Made by a program: the position numbers and the translations under genes. 64,000 nucleotides of DNA from contig NZ_JANQBK010000019.1 of the NCBI RefSeq assembly GCF_025370105.1, forward strand, positions 28,335 to 92,334, in the 5' to 3' direction. The notes under the pieces were generated by a model. That model was given only the letters and a program-made list of their open reading frames with translations, was not told where the DNA came from and made no database searches. Every line of letters begins with the position of its first letter. The stretch's first letter is position 1. Positions 51,818-60,044 of the stretch are shown one piece after another. This DNA is from Sphingomonas hylomeconis. Its GTDB lineage: Bacteria; Pseudomonadota; Alphaproteobacteria; Sphingomonadales; Sphingomonadaceae.

Positions 51818-53209
51818 TCAGCTGACCGGACTGGCCGGCTGCATGTCGTCGGCCTCGTCGGCCTTGGGATTGCGGATCGAGGGGCGCAGGCGGGCAAGGC
51901 TGCACAGGCCGGCCACGAAGGCGAGCCCGGCGGCCACCAGCGGCGGCACGATGCCGCTGCCGATGCCGAGTGCCAGCAGCGCGGCGACCAAGGTCGCGCC
52001 GGTGGTCTGGCCGACCAGCCGCACCGTCGACACCAGGCCGCCGGCGGCGGCGGCGCGCTCGCGCGGGGCGCTGCCGATGATCAGCCGGGCGTTGGGCGGC
52101 AGGAACGTGCCGAAGCCCGAGCCGCACAGCGCCATGCGCCAGGCGACGTCGAACAGGCTGGGGTCGGGGGGCAGGAAGGCGAGCAGCAGCAGCGCGGTGA
52201 TCGAGATGACCATGCCGATCCCGCCGAGCAGCCCGGCAGGGACGCGGTCCGACAGCCAGCCGGCAAGCGGCGCGACGATCATGTTGGTCGCCGGCCAGGG
52301 CGCGATCGCGGCGCCGATCAGCGCCGGGCTGAAGCCGAGCGCGCCGAGCCGGAACGGCGTCGACAGCAGCAGCGTCATCGAGGCGATGAACGCAGTATAG
52401 GCGCCGATCGCGGACAGCGCGAGCACCGGGCGGGAGAGCAGGTCGATCGGCAGGATCGGATCGGGCTCGTGGCGTTCGCGCCGCACGAAATAGACGCCGA
52501 TCGCCGCGCCGATCAGCACGATCGCAGCGGAGATAACGGGCGAATCGCCGTGCACGCTCGATTCGAGCCCGCCGATCACCAGCCCGAACATCGCCGCGCA
52601 CATCACCGCGCCGATCACGTCGAAGCGGGTTTCGCGTGGTTCGGGATCGGGCAGCGCACGGCCGAGCGCCAGCGAGACAAGCGCGAACGGCACCGCGCTG
52701 GCGAACACCCAGGGCCAGGGCGCGAAGGACAGGATCAGCCCGCCGATCGTCGGCGCGGCGGCGGCGCTGCTCGACACGATCACCGAATTGATGCCGAGGC
52801 CGCGGCCGAGTTGCCGGGCCGGGTAGGTCTGGCGGATCAGCGCCGAGGACACGCTGAGCGCCGCCGCCGCGCCGATTGCCTGGAACGCGCGGACGATGAG
52901 CAGGAATGGCAGGCTCTTGGCGAAGAAGCACAGGATCGTGGCGATGGTGAAGACCAGCTGGCCGAGCTGGTACATCTTCTTCAGCCCGATACGGTCGCCG
53001 AGCCCGGCAAAGGGCAGGAGCAGCATGACGAGGGTCAGCTGATAGATCGTGACCACCGCGACGACGGCGCTGCTGTCGACCTTCAGGTCGCGCGCGATCG
53101 TCGGCAGCGCGACGGTGGCGACCGCGCCGTCGATGATGATGAGCGCGGTGCCACAGCACAAGGCGCCGATCGCCAGCAGGCGACGCGGCATGGGAAGACC
53201 GTCGAGCAT
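51818..53209 (-). CDS. Major facilitator superfamily transporter, DHA2-type
   Basis: A 463-aa membrane protein with about 14 hydrophobic helices. The first cytosolic loop has GLGDRIGLKKMYQLG, and the sequence VGQTTGATLVAALLALG and the helix-1 segment AIGALCCGTALIIIDGAVATVALPTIARDL match drug:proton antiporters of the 14-helix EmrB/QacA group. Export of drugs or small organic compounds by proton antiport is the likely role. Start at MLDGLPMPRR (53209). It is 70 bases upstream of the haloperoxidase gene on the same strand, but that gene has its own promoter. Confidence 0.9.
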   Translation of the reverse strand: MLDGLPMPRRLLAIGALCCGTALIIIDGAVATVALPTIARDLKVDSSAVVAVVTIYQLTLVMLLLPFAGLGDRIGLKKMYQLGQLVFTIATILCFFAKSLPFLLIVRAFQAIGAAAALSVSSALIRQTYPARQLGRGLGINSVIVSSSAAAAPTIGGLILSFAPWPWVFASAVPFALVSLALGRALPDPEPRETRFDVIGAVMCAAMFGLVIGGLESSVHGDSPVISAAIVLIGAAIGVYFVRRERHEPDPILPIDLLSRPVLALSAIGAYTAFIASMTLLLSTPFRLGALGFSPALIGAAIAPWPATNMIVAPLAGWLSDRVPAGLLGGIGMVISITALLLLAFLPPDPSLFDVAWRMALCGSGFGTFLPPNARLIIGSAPRERAAAAGGLVSTVRLVGQTTGATLVAALLALGIGSGIVPPLVAAGLAFVAGLCSLARLRPSIRNPKADEADDMQPASPVS

Positions 53210-53245
53210 GGCGGCCCGCTTACGCTTCTCGCCCCCGATCGCAAG

Positions 53246-53683
53246 TCATGGCCGCCAATCGGGCGGGGCAAGCTCGAACCCGGCGAAATCGAACGCCGGG
53301 GTGACGACGCAGCTGACCAGGGCCCAACCGCGATCGGCCTCGGCCGCCTGCCAGGCGTGCGGCGGGACCAGCGCCTGCGCGCTGTGCCCGGCCAGGATGT
53401 CCGGCCCGAGCCGGTGCGTCGCCGTCGTGCTGTCATGGATCATTAAGGCCAACGGGCTGCCGGCGTGCCACAGCCACAGTTCGGCAGCATCGACGCGGTG
53501 CCAGTGCGAGCGCTGCCCGGCCTCGAGCAGGAACAGGATTGCGGTGGCGAGGCCGCGGCCGCCGTCCGGCGCGGGCTGGCGGAACGTCTCGCGGAACCAG
53601 CCCCCTTCGGGATGCGGGGCGAGGTGCAGTGCCGCGATCAGCGCATTGGGGTCGCTCAAGACACGGGCATCCGATGGGTCCAT
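53246..53683 (-). CDS. Cupin (DUF985) protein
   Basis: A 145-aa single-domain cupin. The DUF985 pattern is complete: LHLAPHPEGGWFRETFR at the start, AILFLLEAGQRSHWHRVDAAELW, LVPPHAWQAAE and VVTPAFDFAGFEL at the end. Such proteins bind a metal via the cupin His residues; some relatives are sugar epimerase-like. Function here unknown. Start at MDPSDARV; an upstream frame crosses the regulatory palindromes and was rejected. Confidence 0.9.
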   Translation of the reverse strand: MDPSDARVLSDPNALIAALHLAPHPEGGWFRETFRQPAPDGGRGLATAILFLLEAGQRSHWHRVDAAELWLWHAGSPLALMIHDSTTATHRLGPDILAGHSAQALVPPHAWQAAEADRGWALVSCVVTPAFDFAGFELAPPDWRP

Positions 53684-53699
53684 TTTGCGAAAGACAGCG

Positions 53700-53730
53700 T
53701 TTACCGTAAAGCTTCTTGCTGCAGTGCAGC
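53700..53730. promoter_or_regulatory. Two palindromes in the 67-bp divergent gap
   Basis: TTTAC-C-GTAAA (53700-53710) and GCTGCA-G-TGCAGC (53718-53730) are perfect odd-length palindromes 7 bases apart between the divergent cupin and hypothetical genes. The gap is short, so both starts probably share the site. They resemble operator pairs of dimeric regulators; no regulator gene is adjacent. Confidence 0.5.
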
Positions 53731-53750
53731 GCAAACGGTAGGTTCGCCGA

Positions 53751-54098
53751 ATGACCGATACCATGACCGCTGAGCGGCCGCCCGTCCAGACGCCCACGAC
53801 GACACCGACGGTGTTCGAGGCGATCGTGCGCAAGATGTGCCTGTCGGCAACCTACAACAAGGTTGAGATGACGCTTGCGCCGCATGTCATCTACACCAAG
53901 CATGACGAGCTGTTCATCGATGCCGAGGTGCTGGCGCGCGATGGCAAGCCGCCCAAGGAGCCCAAGATGGGCACGTTCAAGCTGATCGGCCTGACCGCAC
54001 TCCGCATCACGCCGCGCGCGTTCAAGGTCAGCAGCCTGTTCGACCAGGGCAGCTTCAAATATGCCGACACCACGCTGATGGCGGTCGAGCCGGACTGA
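53751..54098 (+). CDS. Hypothetical protein, divergent from the cupin gene
   Basis: A 115-aa soluble protein with a Thr/Pro-rich head (about residues 1-20) and a beta-rich core containing VRKMCLSATYNKVEMTLAPHVIYTKHDELFIDAEVLARD and KLIGLTALRITPRAFKV. No motif is recognised; the pattern recalls WYL-type or sensor-effector cores, but not strongly. The gap to the cupin start is 67 bases. Confidence 0.7.
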   Translation: MTDTMTAERPPVQTPTTTPTVFEAIVRKMCLSATYNKVEMTLAPHVIYTKHDELFIDAEVLARDGKPPKEPKMGTFKLIGLTALRITPRAFKVSSLFDQGSFKYADTTLMAVEPD

Positions 54099-54163
54099 CC
54101 GGTTCGCCCTGCGGACGCGCCATATCGCGCAAACCCCAGGGGACGCTGTGCTATCCGGTCGGC

Positions 54164-54514
54164 CTACAGCGCGATACCGAGGCGTGGCGCGAGCGCGACC
54201 ATGGCGAGATACAGCGTCACGGTGAGTGCGCAGCGGAGCATGAGCGCCATCCAGAACGGCGCGCCGGCGCGGAGCAGCGCGGGAATGGCGAGAAACATCG
54301 GCAGCGAGGGCAGCACGTACCAGAAGGTCGCCTGCGCATGCGCGGCCGTGGTGACGGGATCCGGCTTGTCGCGCCACAGCCAGATCATGCCGAGCACCGA
54401 GACCAGTGGCAGTGAGGCGATCAGCGCGCCAAAGCCGGGATAGCGTTTGGCCACTTCCGAGGCGGCGGCGATCAGGATGCCGGAAATGCCGGCTTTCAGT
54501 GCGAGATAGAACAT
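54164..54514 (-). CDS. DUF3147 membrane protein
   Basis: A 116-aa protein with about four hydrophobic helices: LALKAGISGILIAAASEVAKR, ALIASLPLVSVLGMIWLW, FWYVLPSLPMFLAIPALL and FWMALMLRCALTVTLYLAMV. This matches DUF3147, small integral membrane proteins of unknown function. Start at MFYLALK (54514); the frame upstream (to 54583) crosses a GC hairpin and is not convincing. Confidence 0.85.
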   Translation of the reverse strand: MFYLALKAGISGILIAAASEVAKRYPGFGALIASLPLVSVLGMIWLWRDKPDPVTTAAHAQATFWYVLPSLPMFLAIPALLRAGAPFWMALMLRCALTVTLYLAMVALAPRLGIAL

Positions 54515-54558
54515 GGCGCCGGTATCGCCCGCACCGTCAAGGCGGGCAACCGCAAAGC

Positions 54559-54581
54559 GGGGAGGGGGCGCGCCCCTCCCC
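54559..54581 (-). terminator. GC hairpin downstream of the Arg/Asp-rich protein gene
   Basis: GGGGAGGGG and CCCCTCCCC-type arms with a GCGCG centre form a strong stem just after the stop at 54590. The following bases on the minus strand include only CTTTG, so termination strength is uncertain. Confidence 0.45.
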
Positions 54582-54589
54582 AAGGCCGC

Positions 54590-54919
54590 TTAGCGGCAGA
54601 CGGTGACGCGGCGATGGTTGCGATAGATCACGCGGCACGGCCGGCGATTGTTGTTGTTCCAGCCATTGTGGCGGCGGTTGTTGTTCCAGCCGTTATGACG
54701 GCCATTGTTGCGCCAGCGGCGATCGTTGCGACGGTTGTCGTGGCGATCGTAGCGGCGATCGTCGCGACGGTAATCCCGGCGATCGCCGCGGCGATCATCG
54801 CGGAAGCCGTCGCGGCGATCGATCTGGCTGTAGCCGTCGTGGCGCTGTGCCGATGCCTCGGTCGAGACGCCGATCCCGACGAACATCAAGGCGGCGGCGA
54901 TCAGATGGGTGAACTTCAC
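54590..54919 (-). CDS. Secreted Arg/Asp- and Asn-rich repeat protein
   Basis: A 109-aa protein with a signal peptide (VKFTHLIAAALMFVGIGVSTEASA). Residues 30-65 are tandem RRDDRR/DRRDYR-like blocks; the next segment repeats HNGWNNNRR twice; the tail PCRVIYRNHRRVTVCR has two Cys. It is highly charged and low in complexity, typical of periplasmic RcnB-like or polyelectrolyte proteins in sphingomonads. GTG start at 54919 behind AGAGGA. A GGAAC-N16-CGTA sequence (54988-54964) precedes it, near the stress consensus. Confidence 0.75.
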   Translation of the reverse strand: MKFTHLIAAALMFVGIGVSTEASAQRHDGYSQIDRRDGFRDDRRGDRRDYRRDDRRYDRHDNRRNDRRWRNNGRHNGWNNNRRHNGWNNNNRRPCRVIYRNHRRVTVCR

Positions 54920-55068
54920 TGGAGAATTCCTCTCGCGGCCCGGGCTGGGCCATGGGGATGGGGTACGCGCCGCCGCGCGTATCGTTCCTGAATGGGGGTG
55001 TAGGGCTAGGTACATGTTCGAGCCGCGCCCCGGAGCGCGCGGCGCCGGTTCACGCGCTGCAGACGTCC

Positions 55069-57396
55069 TCAGCCCTCGCCCACTGTCACGAAACTATCCA
55101 TCACCCGCTTGCGGCCGGCGCTTTCGAAATCGATCTCCAGCTTGTTGCCTTCGATCAGCGCGATCGCGCCATAGCCGAACTTCTGGTGGAACACGCGCAT
55201 GCCCACCGACACGTCGTCGCGGCCCTTGTTGCCCAGGCTGACCGCGCTGGCCCGCGCCTCGACGACGCGCGAGGGTTCGCGCGAGAAGGTGCGGCTGGTG
55301 AAGGCGCCGCCGGGTTTGGCGGGGTCGACGCCCGGCGACAGGCCGGCGGCGCGTTGCCAGCCGGGGCCACGGCCGCTGCCGCGGGCGACATCGGCGAACG
55401 GATCGGCGCGTTCGGACCAGTTGGCGCGCCACAGGCTCTCGCCGCCGGACATGGTGTTTTCGGATTCGATATGGACGTCGGGCAACTCGCCGACGAAGCG
55501 CGACGGGATGGAACTGGTCCACTGCCCGTAAATGCGGCGGTTGGCGGCGTGGATGATGATCGCCTTCCGCCTGGCGCGGGTGATCGCGACATAGGCCAGG
55601 CGGCGTTCCTCCTCGAGGCTGGCGAGGCCGCCTTCGTCCAAGGAGCGCTGCGACGGGAACAGGCCCTCTTCCCAGCCGACCAGGAACACGGTGTCGTATT
55701 CCAGCCCCTTGGCAGCGTGGATCGTCATGATCGTGACCTTGGGATCCTCGGCATTGCTCTCGTTATCCATGACGAGGCTGACATGTTCGAGGAACGCGCC
55801 GAGATTTTCATACTCCTCCATCGCGCGGACGAGTTCGGTGAGGTTCTCCAGCCGGCCGGCGGCCTCGGCGGACTTCTCCGCCTGCCACATCGCGGTATAG
55901 CCGCTTTCGTCCAAAACGATGCGGGCGAGCTCGGGATGCGGCAGCTCGCCGGCCATGCTGCGCCAGCGCGCCATGTCGCCGACGAGATTGCCGAGCGTAC
56001 GCCGCGCGGCGCCGGTCAGCTCGTCGGTATCGAGGATGCGCGCGGCGGCGGTGGTCAGCGGGATGGCCTGCGCGCGGGCGAGCTGGTGGACCTTCTGCAC
56101 CGCCTTGTCGCCGAGGCCGCGCTTGGGCACGTTGACGATGCGTTCGAACGCAAGATCGTCGGCCGGCTGCGCGACGACGCGCAGATACGCCAGCGCATCG
56201 CGGATTTCGGCGCGTTCGTAGAAGCGAAAACCGCCGACGATGCGGTAGGGCAGGCCGATCGAGATGAAGCGGTCCTCGAACTCGCGCGTCTGGTGCTGCG
56301 CGCGGACCAGGATGGCGATTTCGTCGAGTGACTTGCCGGCGCGCTTGCACGTCTCGATCTCGTCGCCGACGCGCCGCGCTTCCTCAGGCCCGTCCCACAC
56401 GCCGAGCACCTTGACCTTCTCGCCGACGTCGAGCTCGGTCCACAATTGCTTGCCCAGGCGGCCGCTATTGTTGGCGATCACGCCCGAGGCGGCACCCAGG
56501 ATATGCGGCGTGGAGCGGTAATTCTGCTCCAGCCGGATCACCTTCGCGCCGGGGAAATCCTTTTCGAACTTGAGGATGTTCTCGACCTGCGCGCCGCGCC
56601 AGGAATAGATCGACTGATCATCGTCGCCGACGCAGCAGATGTTTTTGCGCTCCTGCGCGAGCAGCCGCAGCCAGAGATACTGGACGCTGTTGGTATCCTG
56701 ATATTCGTCCACCATGATATATTTGAAGCGCTGCTGATAATCGGCGAGCACCGCGCGATCGGTCTTCAGGATGACCAGCATGTGCAGCAGCAGATCGCCG
56801 AAATCGCACGCATTGAGCGTCTTCAGCCGGTCCTGGTACGCGGCATACATTTCGCCGCCGCGGCCATTGGCGTAGAGCTCGCTTTCGCCCGCATCGATAT
56901 CGGCGGGGACCAGGCCCTTGTTCTTCCAGCCGTCGATCAGCCCGGCGAGCGCACGCGCCGGCCAGCGTTTCTCGTCGAGATCGGCGGCGAGAATCAGCTG
57001 CTTCAAGAGCCGCAACTGATCGTCGGTATCGAGGATGGTGAAATTGCTCTGCAGCCCGACCAGCTCGGCATGGCGGCGCAGCATCTTGGCGCCGATCGCG
57101 TGGAACGTGCCGAGCCAGGGCATGCCTTCGACCACGTCGCCGACGAGATTGCCGACGCGGTGCTTCATCTCGCGCGCCGCCTTGTTGGTGAAGGTGACGC
57201 TGAGGATCTCGCTCGGCCAGGCCTTTTTGGTGAACAGCAGATGGCCAAGCCGCGCGGTGAGCGCGGCGGTCTTGCCGGTGCCGGCGCCGGCCAGGACCAG
57301 CACCGGGCCCTCGGTGGTCAGCACGGCCTCGCGCTGGGGCGTGTTCAGGCCGCGGAGATAGGGCGGGTCTTGCGGGGAGGGCGCGGGGAGGGACAT
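55069..57396 (-). CDS. uvrD: UvrD/PcrA-type superfamily 1 helicase
   Basis: A 775-aa ATP-dependent 3'-5' helicase for excision repair and clearing protein-DNA blocks. Motifs in order: Q motif LNTPQREAV, Walker A AGAGTGKTAAL near residue 40, SVTFTNKAAREMKHR, DEYQDTNSVQYLW, GDDDQSIYSWRGA, RLEQNYRS, TIHAAKGLEYDTVFL and VAITRARR. The C-terminal 30 residues contain VGMRVFHQKFGYGAI, the Tudor-like tail that binds RNA polymerase. An SOS-type box 5-19 bases before the start predicts LexA control. Start at MSLPAPSP (57396). Confidence 0.96.
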   Translation of the reverse strand: MSLPAPSPQDPPYLRGLNTPQREAVLTTEGPVLVLAGAGTGKTAALTARLGHLLFTKKAWPSEILSVTFTNKAAREMKHRVGNLVGDVVEGMPWLGTFHAIGAKMLRRHAELVGLQSNFTILDTDDQLRLLKQLILAADLDEKRWPARALAGLIDGWKNKGLVPADIDAGESELYANGRGGEMYAAYQDRLKTLNACDFGDLLLHMLVILKTDRAVLADYQQRFKYIMVDEYQDTNSVQYLWLRLLAQERKNICCVGDDDQSIYSWRGAQVENILKFEKDFPGAKVIRLEQNYRSTPHILGAASGVIANNSGRLGKQLWTELDVGEKVKVLGVWDGPEEARRVGDEIETCKRAGKSLDEIAILVRAQHQTREFEDRFISIGLPYRIVGGFRFYERAEIRDALAYLRVVAQPADDLAFERIVNVPKRGLGDKAVQKVHQLARAQAIPLTTAAARILDTDELTGAARRTLGNLVGDMARWRSMAGELPHPELARIVLDESGYTAMWQAEKSAEAAGRLENLTELVRAMEEYENLGAFLEHVSLVMDNESNAEDPKVTIMTIHAAKGLEYDTVFLVGWEEGLFPSQRSLDEGGLASLEEERRLAYVAITRARRKAIIIHAANRRIYGQWTSSIPSRFVGELPDVHIESENTMSGGESLWRANWSERADPFADVARGSGRGPGWQRAAGLSPGVDPAKPGGAFTSRTFSREPSRVVEARASAVSLGNKGRDDVSVGMRVFHQKFGYGAIALIEGNKLEIDFESAGRKRVMDSFVTVGEG

Positions 57397-57400
57397 TCGT

Positions 57401-57415
57401 GAACAGGTAGGGAAC
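57401..57415 (-). promoter_or_regulatory. SOS box (GTTC-N7-GTTC) of the helicase gene
   Basis: On the minus strand GTTC (57415-57412), seven bases, GTTC (57404-57401): a perfect match to the alphaproteobacterial LexA operator, ending five bases before the helicase start. The extreme closeness to the ATG would place it over the promoter core or the initial transcribed bases. Confidence 0.65.
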
Positions 57416-57578
57416 GAGCCCGCCAAGGGCAACCGCATCGTGCATGTTCGCGGCGCCGACGATCGTTGCGCGCGATCGGGCGGCGAGAGGACACTTTTAG
57501 CGGCCGCGTCAACGTCGGCATCTTGCCAGATGTCGCGCGATATGAAACAAACGAGGAACAAAGTGGGGGAGAGTCAAG

Positions 57579-57977
57579 ATGACGGTGACCGGGGGATGCC
57601 GCTGCGGCGCGGTACGATATGTGGCCGAGGGAATGCCGGAGCATCACGCGCTGTGCCATTGCACCGCGTGCCGCCGGTCGGCCGGGGCATGGATGGTCGG
57701 CTGGGCGCTGTTCGCCCGCGATGCCGTGACGATCACCGGGACGCCGATCCGGTACAATTCCTCCGGCGACGTCCAGCGCCATTTCTGCGGAACGTGCGGC
57801 ACCGGCCTGTTTTTCGAAAGCGAATCGGTCTTCCCCGGCAAGATCGATATTCAGAGCGGCTCGTTCGACGATTCCGCGGCAATGCCGCCGACGGCGCGCA
57901 TCCAGATGGCGGATGCGCCGCATTGGCTCCGGGACCTGAACGGGCTGCCGGCATTCGAGCGCTATCCTGGCGAATGA
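57579..57977 (+). CDS. GFA-family (CENP-V/GFA) zinc protein
   Basis: A 132-aa zinc-binding protein related to glutathione-dependent formaldehyde-activating enzyme. Zinc ligands: GGCRCGAVRY near residue 6, CHCTACRRSAGA near 27 and FCGTCGTGLFF near 70; the pattern is complete. The family as a whole mostly lacks proven formaldehyde activity. Monocistronic; its stop is 18 bases before the Pho box region of btaA. Confidence 0.92.
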   Translation: MTVTGGCRCGAVRYVAEGMPEHHALCHCTACRRSAGAWMVGWALFARDAVTITGTPIRYNSSGDVQRHFCGTCGTGLFFESESVFPGKIDIQSGSFDDSAAMPPTARIQMADAPHWLRDLNGLPAFERYPGE

Positions 57978-57995
57978 CCGGGCGGTGTGACGCGA

Positions 57996-58035
57996 GCGTC
58001 ATGCTCACGTCACACCGCCGTCTTGGGCGCGTCAC
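57996..58035 (+). promoter_or_regulatory. Four-unit Pho box upstream of btaA
   Basis: Four heptamers with exact 11-base periodicity: GCGTCAT (57996-58002), ACGTCAC (58007-58013), CCGTCTT (58018-58024) and GCGTCAC (58029-58035), separated by four-base spacers. This is the PhoB-binding pattern (consensus CTGTCAT/C heptamers every 11 bases) extended to four half-sites. The last unit ends 43 bases before btaA. Confidence 0.7.
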
Positions 58036-58078
58036 GCGAAGGCCGTAGCGGCGACCTCGAACAACGGGGGGACGCGGC

Positions 58079-59314
58079 ATGGCGAACTTGAAGCTGCATC
58101 GGGCAACGGTGAAGAAGGTCGGGGCGGCCGTCCATCAGCATGACGGCGGCAGCAAGGCGGGCATGCTGGAGCGCGCGTTCACGTTCGCGTTTCGCGGCCT
58201 GGTCTATGCGCAGATCTGGGAAGACCCGGTGGTCGACATGGAAGCGCTGGCGATCACGCCCGACTGCCATGTCGTGACGATCGCCAGTGGCGGTTGCAAT
58301 GTGCTGTCCTACCTCACCGCCGATCCGGCGCGGATTACCGCCGTCGATCTCAACACCGCGCATGTCGCGCTGGGCCGGCTGAAGGTAGCGGCGGCACAGC
58401 ATCTGCCGGCCGCGGCGTTTCACCGCTTCTTCGGCGAGGCCGACAGCCGGAGCAATGTCCGCGTCTATCAGGACCTGCTGCGGCCGCATCTCGATGCGGT
58501 GACGCAGCGGTATTGGGAAGGACGCGACCTGATCGGCCGGCGGCGGATCCGCGGCTTCGCCTCGAACATCTACAAGCGCGGCCTGCTCGGCAGCTTCATC
58601 GGCAGCGCGCATCTCGTCGCCCGGCTGTACGGGATCGATCCGCGCGAGATCCTGGCCGCGGAGACGATCAAGGAGCAGCGGCGCGTGTTCGAGACGCGCC
58701 TGGCACCGGTGTTCGACAAGGGCTTCGTGCGCTGGCTGATGGATCAGCCGGCGTCGCTGTTCGGGCTGGGGATTCCGCCGGCGCAATATGCCGCCTTGTC
58801 CAATGACGATCCCGGCGGGATCCGCGCGGTGCTGCGCGGGCGGCTGGAAAAGCTCGCCTGCGATTTTCCGGTGGGCGACAATTATTTCGCGCAGCAGGCG
58901 TTCGGGCGCCGCTACGCGCCGGGCGCCGGGCGATCGGTGCCGCCCTATCTCGAGCCGGCGCATCATGCCGATATCGCCGCCCGCGCCGGGCGGATCGATT
59001 TCCTGCATGCCAATCTTGCCGAGCATCTCGCCGGCCTGCCTGCAGCGACGCGGGATCGCTACATCCTGCTGGACGCGCAGGACTGGATGACCGACGCGCA
59101 GCTGAATGCGCTGTGGCGCGAGATCACGCGCACCGCCAGGCCGGGCGCGCGCGTGCTGTTTCGCACCGCCGCGGCGCCGACGCTGCTGCCGGGCCGCGTC
59201 GACGACGCGCTGCTCGATCGCTGGCAGTATCGCGCCGCGGAATCGCTCGATTTCACCGCGCGCGATCGATCCTCGATCTATGGCGGCGTGCATCTCTACG
59301 TGCTGAAAGGCTGA
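58079..59314 (+). CDS. btaA: S-adenosylmethionine:diacylglycerol 3-amino-3-carboxypropyl transferase BtaA
   Basis: A 411-aa DUF3419 protein matching BtaA of betaine-lipid synthesis. It opens with the family block containing FTFAFRGLVYAQIWEDPVVDMEAL near residues 37-58, then a SAM-binding ASGGCNVLSYL near 74 with the acidic TAVDLNTAHVALG. Later family stretches FPVGDNYFAQQAFGRRY and the C-terminal YGGVHLYV are intact. It transfers the aminocarboxypropyl group of SAM to diacylglycerol. It pairs with btaB four bases downstream and with the upstream Pho box, pointing to phosphate-starvation membrane remodelling. Confidence 0.92.
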   Translation: MANLKLHRATVKKVGAAVHQHDGGSKAGMLERAFTFAFRGLVYAQIWEDPVVDMEALAITPDCHVVTIASGGCNVLSYLTADPARITAVDLNTAHVALGRLKVAAAQHLPAAAFHRFFGEADSRSNVRVYQDLLRPHLDAVTQRYWEGRDLIGRRRIRGFASNIYKRGLLGSFIGSAHLVARLYGIDPREILAAETIKEQRRVFETRLAPVFDKGFVRWLMDQPASLFGLGIPPAQYAALSNDDPGGIRAVLRGRLEKLACDFPVGDNYFAQQAFGRRYAPGAGRSVPPYLEPAHHADIAARAGRIDFLHANLAEHLAGLPAATRDRYILLDAQDWMTDAQLNALWREITRTARPGARVLFRTAAAPTLLPGRVDDALLDRWQYRAAESLDFTARDRSSIYGGVHLYVLKG

Positions 59315-59318
59315 CGCG

Positions 59319-59963
59319 GTGGCAGCGCAAGCGGCGCGCATGGACGCGATCTATGCACGGCAGCGGCATTTCTACGATCTGACGCGCAAATATTACCTGC
59401 TCGGGCGTGATCGACTGATCGCCGAGCTCGATCTGGCGGATGGGGAGAGCGTGATCGAGATCGGCTGCGGCACGGCGCGTAATCTGATCGCCGTGGCCAA
59501 AGCATGGCCCGGTGCGCGCTGTTTCGGGCTCGATCTGTCGGCGGAGATGCTGATCACGGCGCGGGCGAACGTCGCGCGGGCTGGGCTCGGCGACCGGATC
59601 GTACTGGCGGAGGCCGATGCCACCGGCTTCGATCCGGACGCGCTGTTCGGCGAAGCGGCGTTCGATCGGGTGATGCTGTCCTACACGCTATCGATGATTC
59701 CCGATTGGCGCGCGGCGCTGACGCAGGCGGCGATGGTGGCGCGCGGCAGGGTGGATTGCGTCGATTTCGGGCAGCAGGAACGTTTGCCGGCGGCGTTCCG
59801 GCGCGGACTGTTCGCGTGGCTGGCCAGGTTCGACGTGACGCCGCGCGCGGACCTGGCGGCGGCGCTGGACGAGGTCGCCGCGCGGCAGGCGTGGCGGGCG
59901 AGCCTTACGCCGCGCTATCGCGGCTATGCCTGGGCAGGACGGCTCGAGCGGGGGGATGGGTAG
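59319..59963 (+). CDS. btaB: BtaB-type SAM methyltransferase of betaine-lipid synthesis
   Basis: A 214-aa methyltransferase starting (GTG) four bases after btaA. The SAM site is VIEIGCGTARNLIAVAKA near residue 46, followed by FGLDLSAEML and LSYTLSMIPDW. Its family position beside btaA supports three N-methylations giving diacylglyceryl-trimethylhomoserine, a phosphorus-free replacement for phosphatidylcholine or phosphatidylethanolamine. BtaB relatives alone are hard to tell from other small methyltransferases; the operon makes the call. Confidence 0.9.
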   Translation: MAAQAARMDAIYARQRHFYDLTRKYYLLGRDRLIAELDLADGESVIEIGCGTARNLIAVAKAWPGARCFGLDLSAEMLITARANVARAGLGDRIVLAEADATGFDPDALFGEAAFDRVMLSYTLSMIPDWRAALTQAAMVARGRVDCVDFGQQERLPAAFRRGLFAWLARFDVTPRADLAAALDEVAARQAWRASLTPRYRGYAWAGRLERGDG

Positions 59964-59990
59964 CGCCGAGGGCGCGGGTGCCGACCCGCG

Positions 59991-60019
59991 CTGTCATCAA
60001 TTCGTCATCAAGTTGTCAC
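59991..60019 (+). promoter_or_regulatory. Three-unit Pho box upstream of pit
   Basis: Heptamers CTGTCAT (59991-59997), TCGTCAT (60002-60008) and TTGTCAC (60013-60019) with exact 11-base spacing; the first is identical to the PhoB consensus. It lies between btaB and pit, 26 bases before the pit start. Confidence 0.75.
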
Positions 60020-60044
60020 GAACACGCGCGAAGGCGATCCCATC

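Noticed and set aside
50339..53446. A 1035-codon frame across ftsB, the REP pair, the hydrolase and the MFS gene
   Set aside because: Runs antisense to two confident genes and through repeats; low-complexity Arg/Gly/Ala content is a GC artefact.
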